Shown here piece by piece: positions 24,906-33,922 of a stretch of DNA of 64,000 bases (within the stretch, counting starts at the first letter, position 1; each line of letters starts with the position of its first letter). This stretch comes from Talpa occidentalis. Taxonomy: Eukaryota > Chordata > Mammalia > Eulipotyphla > Talpidae. Location: the NCBI RefSeq assembly GCF_014898055.3, contig NW_023601104.1, forward strand, positions 39,682,210-39,746,209. The letters are read 5' to 3'. The notes beneath the pieces were generated by a model. It searched no databases and was not told where the DNA came from. It was given only the letters and a program-made list of their open reading frames with translations. Both the position numbers and the translations under genes were made by a program.

Positions 24906-25365
24906 AATAATATGACTATAATTAGCACTCCTATATATTTAAACATGGTTAAGATAGTAAATGTTATGTGTATTTTACCACTTTTGAGAAATTTTAAAAG
25001 ATAAGTGATTCTAATTTTATTTCAAATAGTTTATATGCTTGCACATCAAAAAACAATAGTTCTCTGCAGGTAATAGGATTACTAATACATTTCATTTTTT
25101 TTCTTTTCTGTTCATGTGTACCATGAACATGTATTTCTTTTGTAATCAGAGAAATGTTATTATACTCCAACCCCTCAATGACTGAGACTCCTTTATCATG
25201 GAATCAGACCTTTTATTCCACATTTAGGAGTACATTAAAACCTAGTGAATTATCTCTAAGGTTAATAGGATGTCAAGGGAAAAAAACAGGAGGCAACTAG
25301 TTGTCTGAAAGTGATAGAAAAAAATTTTTGTATGTGACACTTACATTATTTTGAAATAGTTCTGA
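24906..25365. other. Intergenic DNA, nothing recognised
   Basis: A+T-rich; no gene or repeat that I can support. Confidence 0.4.
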
Positions 25366-25845
25366 AAAAAATTTTATTGATTAAACTTTTTTATTTTCTT
25401 ACATTGTTGTTAATTTTTATACAATATTTGATTTCTCCCCTCAGATGCAATCCCCATAAATCTCCCACCACCACATCACCCATCACCTACTCTGTTGTGC
25501 TCTCTCCCTCCCCTTCCACTGCTATATGCCTCAGATCTATATTTTGCAAGTTTTGTCTCTTTCTTTTTTTTTTGAGCCTTTGTTCAATTTTCCTATATTC
25601 CTCCTATAAGTGAAACCATCTGATATTTTCTTTTTCCTTCTGACTTATTTCACTGAACATAATCCCTTTTAGTTCCATCTATGTTGCTGCAAATGGCATG
25701 AGTGTATCTTTTTTGATTATTGAATAGTATTCCATAGTGTATATATACCACACCTTGATCCATTCATTTGTTTTTGGACATTTGGGTGGTTTTGATATCT
25801 TAGCTATTGTAAATGGTGCTGCAGTAAGCATGGGAGTGTAGGTTT
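25366..25845 (-). repeat. LINE-1 3' end (antisense)
   Basis: Minus-strand ORF2 end: the plus strand reads CTTATTTCACTGAACATAAT, TTGCTGCAAATGGCATGAG and TATTCCATAGTGTATATAT, the inverse of the ORF2 C-terminal codons. An inverse 3'UTR and tail lie to its left. 5'-truncated and more diverged than the copy at 5.6 kb. Confidence 0.85.
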
Positions 25846-26458
25846 AGAAGGAAATGTTTTTAAAAATCAACACAATTCAGAAAAGAAAGAACAAGATGAC
25901 CAAACACAAAGTTGGCCTGCTTCAAAATTTTACACACCACAATTTCTGGTTATTTCATCCAAAAAAGGAGAGAAGGTAGAAGATTCATTGTGAAATAGTT
26001 TGGACCAGAAGCAATCTGATGCAGATCTGGGAAAATAATATTTGGATTGTACTGTTTTTATTGAAAATATATATGTTCTGGATAATTTCTATACTTTCAT
26101 TGTCTCCAACACTTTATTATTTCATAGGATATAGGGGAGATCATACATGGCCCATTAAACATATATTCACCTTCCTGGGAATACCTGCACTTCTCAACTT
26201 TCCTGGTGCACAGAAGTGCATAAGAAAGAATTTCATGTTAACAGTTGAGACCCTATTTCTCTTAACATCTAATATGAATGCAGGTACCAGCCTGTAGAAT
26301 TTTTAGGAACTAATTTTAAGATCTCGTTTTCAAACATCAAATCCTATTGTTGCATACTTACATTCCAATGTTTGGTTTGGAAACTGGAGACACAGTGAAA
26401 TGGAAGATATCCATATAAATGGAACAATACAGTGTAGTCAAAAATCCATGCATAACTT
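25846..26458. other. Intergenic DNA, nothing recognised
   Basis: The 92-codon open frame at 26,019-26,297 has no recognised similarity; probably chance. Confidence 0.4.
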
Positions 26459-27075
26459 TTGACTCCCCCAAAACTTTTTTTTTTTTAAGATTTATTTATT
26501 CATGCATACAAGAACCGTGGTACAGGCCAGATATGCAGGAGGGTGAGAGGATTCAATAGAGACAAAGCGGGGAAAAGAACAGGCAGACTGAAGAAATACA
26601 CTCCTGAGGGGAGCAGCTGGTGAGACAGGAGAGGTCTGCTGCACCATGTGGTTATCTCCCCAGCCAGGATCAAACCCGTGCTGCAGAGGCTGTGAACAAC
26701 TTCACAGTGCTGTGCTCAACCTCCTGCGCCACCAGGGAGGCCCCCAGAACTCTTTTTTAAAGATTTATTTATGCATGCAAGAACTGTGGTACAGGCCAGA
26801 GGTGCAGGGGGCGTTGAAAAGATTCTCCAGAGACAGAGTTGGGAATAGAACAGGCAGACTGACTGATATACACTGCTGCGGGGAGCAGCAGGCAAGACAG
26901 GAGAGGTCTGCTACACCACGTGGATAGCTCCCTGGTCCAGGATTGAACTCAGTGGCTGCAGATAGCTTCATAGCGCTGCAACCCAACCCCTTGTGCCCAC
27001 AGGGTTCCCCGACTCCCCCAGCGCTGCAACCCAACCCCTTGTGCCCACAGGGTGGCCCGACTCCCCCAAAACTTA
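26459..27075 (-). repeat. Two type B SINEs in a row, with a 48-bp tandem duplication
   Basis: Two minus-strand type B SINEs (26,476-26,744 and 26,754-27,057) lie between copies of GACTCCCCCAAAACTT (26,459 and 27,059). The head end of the second copy is tandemly duplicated: a unit of about 48 bp starting AGCGCTGCAACCCAAC occurs at about 26,972 and 27,020, differing mainly at a TTCCCC/TGGCCC site. Confidence 0.85.
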
Positions 27076-27193
27076 ATTACTAATACCCTGGTGTTGACCA
27101 GAAGCCTAACCAATAACAAACAGTCGGTCAACACATATTTTTGTATGTTATCCATATTATAAGTAAGCTAGAGAAAAGAAAGTGTTAAAATCA

Positions 27194-27519
27194 GGGCCTC
27201 CCCGGTGGCGCAGCGGGTGGCGCAGCGGTTGAGCGCTGGGTTGTGAAGCTGCCCCCAGCCTCTGCAGCACTGGTTCGATCCCCGGCTGCTCCCCGGCCAC
27301 CGGAGGAGGGTCCCACATGGTGCGCAGACCTCTCCTGCTTCTGCTGCCCGCTGCTCCTCAGCAGTGTACTTCGGTCCTTCTGCCTGCTCTGCTCCCCGCT
27401 CTGCTCCCCGCTCTGGCTCTGGTGAATTCTCTCACCCTCCCGCGCTTCTGACTGTACCCAGTGCTTGCATAAATAAACAAACAAACAAACAAACAAATAA
27501 ATAAATAAATATTTAAAAA
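27194..27519 (+). repeat. tRNA-derived SINE, type A, duplicated head
   Basis: The head contains GGTGGCGCAGCGG twice in a row. A second small duplication, CTCTGCTCCCCG, lies in the body. Tail is AAAC then AAAT repeats. TSD AGTGTTAAAATCA / AGTGTTAAAATTA. Confidence 0.92.
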
Positions 27520-28299
27520 AAGTGTTAAAATTATAAGGAAGAGAAAATACATATATAGCACTGTACTGCATTTATCGAAATGAAAAGAATCTGCATATGT
27601 GTGGATCTGTGCAGTTCAAACCTGTGTTCTTCATGGAGCAACTGTACATTCTTTTAGTTGAGAGGATTCTGGCACATGATTAAGCAGATCTGTTGACCCC
27701 ACCAATAAATCAGAATTTGTTCTCATGAAAGAGATTTCAAGGCTCCAGACAGTCTCCCACTATTGTTACCTTTCAGGAGGAGATTTAAACAAATTCTGTT
27801 TATCTCAAATCAAAGAAATTTGTTTTCAGATTTAGTTTTAGTTGAGAAGATGGTATGTTAAGGAATTTTTTAGCTACTCCACCTACAACATGCATAGAGA
27901 AAAAATACAGCCTTCAAGCTCTGATCTACAAAGAGTTAACATCTTAAGAGCTAAAAAGAATTGTATTAACTCCTCTCTTAACAAGCCAGAAGGACAAGAG
28001 GATTCTAGAGTACCAGAGGACACCGGAATAGTCAGAGAAAAGAATTAGCTCTCTGGAGGAATCAGCAACGGTGAGTTTATATTTAATACATATTTTTCAT
28101 CTCCCATTTCTTTCCCTAGAGTGTTTTTGAGAATTGTGAAATATTTATTCATTTTGCATTATACTACCAGTCTCCCAGGCATCCAAACACAATATCACTA
28201 GATCATCTCTAATCCTGTCACCCACATCCAACTAGTTGTCAAATCTTTGTTTCTCCTTCATCAGTGTCTTTGTGATCCATCCCCCTATCTAGTTCAAGA
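27520..28299. other. Intergenic DNA, nothing firm
   Basis: The open frame at 27,842-28,048 has no recognised similarity. No repeat identified. Confidence 0.4.
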
Positions 28300-28893
28300 C
28301 CTCTTTTTAAAAAAATACTTATTTATGCATACAAGAACTGGGGTATAGGCCAGAGGTGTGGGGGGGTGAGAGGATTCACCAGAGACATTAGGGAACAGAA
28401 CAGGCAGATTGACTAAAATACAGTGGTGATGGGCCTCCCCGGTGGCGCACTGGTTGAGCGCTGGGTTGCGAAGCTGCACGCGGCCTCTGCAGCGCCGGTT
28501 CGATTCCCGGCTGCTCCCCGGCCACCGGAAGAGGGTCCCACATGGCGCGCAGACCTCTCCTGCCGCCCGCTGCTCCCCTCAGCAGTGTATTTCGGTCCTT
28601 CTGCCTGCTCTGCTCCCTGCTCTGGCTCTGGTGAATTCTCTCACCCTCCCGCGCTTCTGACTGTACCCAGTGCTTGTATAAATAAATATATAAATCTTTA
28701 AAAAAAAAAAATGAAAATGACTTGTAACTCTTTAAAAAAAAAATAAAATAAGATAAAATACAGTGCTGAGGGGAGCAGTGGGTGAGACAGGAGAGGTCTG
28801 CTGCGCCATGTGGGTATCTCCCTGGCCGGGGATCAAACCTGTGCTGCAGTGGCCTCAGACAGCTTCATCGGTTGCGTCTTAACCCCTTGCGCT
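28300..28893 (-). repeat. Type B SINE split by a type A SINE
   Basis: Outer minus-strand type B: 28,300-28,430 and about 28,758-28,893. Inner plus-strand type A: 28,431 to about 28,740, near consensus, ending in an A-rich tail with extra AAAATGAAAATGACTTGTAA text. The TSD AAAATACAGTGGTGATG / AAAATACAGTGCTGAGG is outer SINE sequence. This fixes relative age: B first, A later. Confidence 0.92.
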
Positions 28894-29470
28894 CTTACCT
28901 GAACCACAGCAACATCCTAAGTCTCCTCTTCCCTTTCTGTCTCTCTAACTACCTAAGAGCAGATGAGTCTTCCCAAAGCTCTTTGACAGCTCTAAATCAT
29001 TTGCTTTTGTGTTCAAAATGTATAGTTGCTGTCCATTGTTAGCAGAATGAATAGAACTCCTCCATCTTATATATAAGGACTTCCAAAATAACTCTTCTTC
29101 AAACTCATCATACCTACTTAACTACAGTCCAAGACCAACCTAGCTCTTTGCCCATCCCTATTTCTACTCAAACTGTCCTCTTTGTTTGCAACATTCAGTA
29201 TCTCCACATGCCAAAATCCCTCCCAGAGTCCAGCAACCCTCCCTCCACAAAACTTTATCTTATCCTTCAAGTGAACATGAATGTCATTTTTACATTCTCA
29301 CTATGCGTTGTTCTTCTCTGATTTTTAAAAAATATTTTACATTATAATAAAAGTATGTTTTTTTCTTTTGTTAATCACTTCCTAGGAGCAGGGACTCTAT
29401 TTTTATTCTCCTTGCAGCAACCAGATAGAATGAGTAGTCAGTAGTATTTGCCAAATTAAGTTTAATACAA
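28894..29470 (+). repeat. L2 (LINE-2) 3' region remnant
   Basis: L2-like blocks: ACCACAGCAACATCCTAAGT, CAAGACCAACCTAGCTCTTT, CCTTCAAGTGAACATGAATG and TAGGAGCAGGGACTCTATTT. Confidence 0.6.
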
Positions 29471-30200
29471 ATTCCAGGAGACTCTATCATCTCTTCTGAG
29501 CATTTCATACAACCACTGCAATTTCTTCTCTGTATCTCTGCTGTGATGCTCTGGCTTAATGCTTACCTCTCCTTTGCGTCTATCCATTTACATGTATCAG
29601 CTCCTAAGTCCTCTCACCATGAAACTATTTTCTTCAAGAGTCTATTCACAATTTGTTTCTTTCCCCAGACCTTCTATTGAAAGGAGCCCACCTGCAGCCC
29701 CCTTTCAAGGACTTCTTTAGTTAGTGGGCCCAATAAAGTTAATTCCTTATAGTGGGAACACTTGAATTCCCAATCCATATTAAATTTGAAATAGTTTAAA
29801 CCCTATCTTTTTACAGACTCACTTAATCCAGGACTTTTTGAAGGATGGGACTATTTTTGCAGCATCATTTCATATGCTCTACTGATATGCTAATGATACT
29901 TCTTTGAGGATACTTTTCACCTTATTTTTAAATATTCTCCCTCCTCTTCCCTACTCAAGTCAGTGATACCATTATGGTACTGACCTCACTGTGTTACTGG
30001 GGCTGGGGTATATTAGTAAAAAAACTGTAAAATCATTACAAACAATTATAAAAAGTGAAACAGTTTCTGCCACAATCCAGTGTCATAAGAATACATCTGC
30101 TTGAAAATCTTTATGTATCATTATATAATCTGCAGATACCAGTCACTGTATTAGGCACCATGATATATAAACTGTATAGGAAGTGGACTCATTTGGATCT
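29471..30200. other. Intergenic DNA, nothing firm
   Basis: C/T-rich text around 29,510-29,740 may be further L2. No gene seen. Confidence 0.4.
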
Positions 30201-30458
30201 GGGCGCAGGGGTTAAAGTCTCAGGACTATCAAGCTGTTACCAGTCTCTGTGGCATGAGTTCAATCCCCAGCCAGGGAGCTAACCCACATGGTGTGGCAGA
30301 CCTCTCCTGCCTCGCCCGCTGCTCCCCTCAGCAGTGTACTTCGGTCTATCTGCCTGTTCTGCTCCCCACTCTGTCTCTGGTGAATCCTCTCACCCCCACA
30401 CTTCTGGCCTAGACCCTAGTTCTTCTATGCATAAATAAACAAATAAATCCTTAAAAAA
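30201..30458 (+). repeat. SINE type B, first ~15 bp of head missing
   Basis: Starts inside the A-box region (GGGCGCAGGGGTTAAAGTCT) and then continues to the full tail with TAAATAAACAAATAAATCC. Confidence 0.88.
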
Positions 30459-30824
30459 TCAATCATATAGTTCCTTTGATTTCCATTTTAGTGTTTGTTT
30501 TCCAGTCGTTCCATATCACTACTAACTTTGGTGATGTATTTTTGAATGGTTATAAATGAAAACAGTCTTCTCCCGGCTCAGATCTTAAAGAAACAAACAT
30601 CTCTCTTTCCTCTACAACTTCATTTTTGCAAATGACTTCAGGTCCAAAGAATTAGGCCTAGATACAGTCATCTCTCCTTTCCATTCACATTAATTATCTA
30701 CATAGGAGGCCGGGAAGATAGGATTAACTTGCTGAACTGCAAAAGCTACCTTAAGTGTGAGATTTACTTAAAACAAAATGGTTTCCTTTGTGGTTTGCCA
30801 TTTGATCCTAACTCTAAGACTATT

Positions 30825-31093
30825 TTTTAAAAAGATTTATTTATTTATGCATACAAGAGCTGGGGTACAGGCCAGAGATGCTGGGGGTGAGAGGATTCAC
30901 CAAAGACAGAGTGGGGAACAGAACAGGCAGATTGACCGAAGTACACTGCTGAGGGGAGCAGCGGGCGAGTCAGGAGAGGTCTGCTGAGCCATGTGGGTTG
31001 CTCCCTGGCTGTCCAGGGAGCGAACTCATGCTGCAGAGGCTGCGGATTGCTTCATAGTGCATTGCTTAATCCCTTGCACCACCAGGGAGGCCC
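30825..31093 (-). repeat. tRNA-derived SINE, type B
   Basis: Good TSD CTAACTCTAAGACTATT on both sides (about 30,808 and 31,095). Confidence 0.92.
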
Positions 31094-31234
31094 CCTAACT
31101 CTAAGACTATTGTCTAACATGTGAAAGTACATTAACTGGTAGGTCACTGTTCAGCTTCCTTAAAATAGACCGGCTGTAAAATCTGTCTGGATCCATTTGT
31201 GATTATGTTATTATGATCTTAAAAAGTAAAAAGC

Positions 31235-31567
31235 GGGCCTCCCCAGTGGCGCAGCGGTTGAGCGCTGGGTTGCGAAGCTGCCCGCGGCCTTTGTGACACC
31301 GGTTCGATCCCCGGCTGCTCCCCGGCCACCGGAGGAGGGTCCCACATGGCGCGCAGACCTCTCCTGCCGCCCGCTGCTCCCCTCAGCAGTGTACCTCGGT
31401 CCTTCTGTCTGCTCTGCTCCCCGCTCTGGCTCTGGTGAATTCTCTCACCCTCCCGCGCTTCTGACTGTACCCAGTGTATGTATAAACAAAACAAACAAAC
31501 AAATAAATAAATAAAAAAAAAGCATGCCTCTATAAAAAAAAAAAAAGTAAAAAAAAAAAAAAAAAAA
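31235..31567 (+). repeat. tRNA-derived SINE, type A' (extended 3' end)
   Basis: Near-consensus type A body with tail ATGTATAAACAAAACAAAC, then an added GCATGCCTCTATAAAAAAA and further A runs. TSD AAAAAGTAAAAAGC repeated at the right end. The same extension occurs at 52.6 and 62.7 kb. Confidence 0.92.
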
Positions 31568-31620
31568 GTAAAAAGCTGCAGAATACGAATGACCCAATTC
31601 AAGTTAAATTGTCTGGAAAG

Positions 31621-31745
31621 TAGATCAACAAAATGTTAACAGTCTCTCCTAGTAATAAAATTTCTCTGTCATGCTTTTTACTTGTTTCTTTATACTTCTT
31701 TGTTCAAAAAGCTTGTGGATGAGCTGCTTTGGTTGACCAGTCAAA
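31621..31745. repeat. Unidentified dispersed repeat, copy 2
   Basis: Second copy of the block at 24,766-24,905, same orientation, with TTCAAAAAGCTTGTGGATGA and CTTTGGTTGACC. Confidence 0.6.
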
Positions 31746-31904
31746 CTAGTTTCAGCAGAAAGGGGGAATTTGCTCTACTGGACATAGGACTCTTCTGTAG
31801 TACCTAAGGGCAGAAACAGAAACAGGCTTTGGAAAAGATTAGAATCAAGATCAAAAAGCTTTTGACTCATCTCAGTCACTCAGTGTCATACTCTCTCTTA
31901 ATTT

Positions 31905-32870
31905 TCTTGTACATTTATTCATTTATACACTATATATTTATGAGATGCCTGCTATGATCCAAGAGCTGTTTGGGTGCTGCGTATATAGAGGTAATCGAGA
32001 ACTAACTTTCTCATTCTTTTCAATGAGAGGAAATAGACAATAAAAAAGTGTAAATAAATGAAGGTAATTTCTGAGTATGTTAAATGTTAGGGGAAATAAA
32101 CAGGGCAACATGTATAACTAAGGAAGTATTCACTTTAATTATAAAAGTAAAAGTCAGAGAAAGTTTTATTGCAGATGAAAAAATGATGAGGAACTGAAGG
32201 ATGAGAAAGAATCAGCCTTGTAAAGAGCAAGGGGAAGAGAATTCCAATGAAGTACAAAGGCCCTCAGGTGAGAAGGACAATGATGGTGGAAGAGGAGAGA
32301 GGAGGCCAGAGGTGAGAAATGAACACGGTGTGAACTGAGAAGTAGAAAGGAGATCAGATTGTAGAGGGCTATGTGGCCCATGATAGGGAGTTTAGATATT
32401 ATTTTAAATTTTAAGGAGGGTCATTGGAGAATTTTAAATAGGAAATACTATGACCAGGGTTGTTTTATAGAAACACTCTCTGTTTCAGGGAGGATTAATG
32501 GGAAGGGCCTGGGGAGAAGAAAATAGGGAGAGCATTAGGAAAATAAAAAATAGTATGATGTTGAGGTAAGAGACATAGGTGGCTTGAGTTACAGTAGTAG
32601 CTGTGAAGACAGATATTTTTTAGGAATTATTGGAGGATTTGTTAATGGATGATGGAAAGGAGGAATCAAATCTTTAGGACCTGGCCGGGTAGTAATGCCT
32701 TTTATGGCGATAAAGACAGGTAGGGGAAAGTTCAGGTTTTAGAGAGAAATCACAATCCCTTATGTAGAACAGGTGAGTTTGAAATATCTAATAGATATGT
32801 AAGTAGAAATGTTTAGAGAGGAAGCTGTATAAATCTGAAGGTCAGGGCTGGAGATAATAAATTTTGGAAG
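31905..32870 (-). repeat. Long L2 (LINE-2) remnant, antisense
   Basis: Follows the inverse L2 3' end in order: TTTATGAGATGCCTGCTATG, AGGGGAAATAAACAGGGC, AGAGAATTCCAATGAAG, AAAGGCCCTCAGGTGAGAAG and GTAGAGGGCTATGTGGCC. About 950 bp, one of the longest old repeats in the window. Confidence 0.75.
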
Positions 32871-33276
32871 CAATGTGTATGTGTACATAGTACTTACAAC
32901 CAGAAGATTAGATACTATCATCCAGGAAAAAGAATGAGGCAAATCTACATATTGGACTTCCCCGGTTATTCAAACTACAGAATAGACTATGGCCATTTTA
33001 GAACTCCCGAATTTACATAATAGCTCTCTTCAGAGTCTAATTTAGCACTCTTACAGCCATTTTCATCCTTCTGGGAAGGAGAATCTTACTGAGGCATCTT
33101 GGGGTTGTTGTCTATACTGGTCTAATGAACAGTGACTGTGGGAACTGGATCATAGAAATACCTGGGGGGTCAGTCCCTGTAAATGGAGTGGGATGTGGGG
33201 GTCGGAGGTTCATTTCCCATAGAGAGGGGATGGTTGTTAGATTCCAGACTTAGCAGACACTTAAAAAAATGATCCA
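32871..33276. other. Intergenic DNA upstream of RPGRIP1, nothing firm
   Basis: Possible RPGRIP1 5' flanking sequence. I see no CpG island and no TATA box that I could defend. Confidence 0.35.
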
Positions 33277-33277
33277 G

Positions 33278-33551
33278 GGCCTCCCCAGTGGTGCAGCGGT
33301 TGAGCACTGGGCTGCAAAGCTGTCTGCAGCCTCTGCAGCGCCGGTTCGATACCCGGCCGCCGGCGAGGGTCCCACATGGCACGCAGACCTCTCCTGCTGC
33401 GCCCGCTGCTCCCCTCAGCAGTGTACTTCGTCCGTCAGTCTGCCTGTTCTGTTCCCTGCTCTGGCTCTGGTGAATTCTCTCACCCTCCCGCGCTTCTGAC
33501 TGTACCCAGTGCTTGTATAAATAAATAAATAAATCTTAAAAAAAAAAAAAG
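33278..33551 (+). repeat. tRNA-derived SINE, type A
   Basis: TSD AAAAAATGATCCAG / AAAAAAAGATCCAG. It sits only ~270 bp upstream of the first RPGRIP1 exon found, so within its likely 5' flank. Confidence 0.92.
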
Positions 33552-33821
33552 ATCCAGAAAGATGTGCATTTATTCTATACTCAAAAAAATGACTTCATTT
33601 TTAATAATGTCATCATTATTGAATACTTTGTCTTACTCTTTAGACCACATGGCCTTACTCTTATTCTTGATACTACCAGAAAATAAGACTATGTTATACC
33701 ATTATGAATGTGCTGAGAATTTCCTTTTGCAACTTAAGTGCAGCCTACAGAAGACATCCTTAAGTTTCATGCGGTGACTGGCCTTTTCTTTTGTTTCGGT
33801 ATTCTCTTGGATCTCTTCCAG

Positions 33822-33922
33822 CTTGGGAGCTGATATAGCATCACATCTTCAGGTGGATGAAACATCAAAGGATCTATTACACACCTTAGACTTGTTATTT
33901 ATGATGCTACCAACATCAAAAG
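33822..33922 (+). CDS. RPGRIP1: RPGRIP1 exon 1 (first coding exon; start codon unclear)
   Basis: The frame leading to the donor reads [12 protein letters not shown]...LPTSKG, matching the human N-terminus MSHLVDPTSGDL...LPASKG. The residue before SHL is GCA (Ala), not ATG. In-frame ATGs occur only at 33,901 and 33,904, six codons before the splice site. An out-of-frame ATG at about 33,856 opens a 10-codon frame. A good acceptor (TCTTCCAG) precedes 33,822, so this may be an internal exon with the start further upstream. Donor GGTAAATT. Phase 1 at the 3' end. Confidence 0.75.

Noticed and set aside
31905..32870. Possible endogenous retrovirus or novel gene in the purine-rich stretch
   Set aside because: The motif order matches an antisense L2 remnant; no LTR or gag/pol motifs seen.
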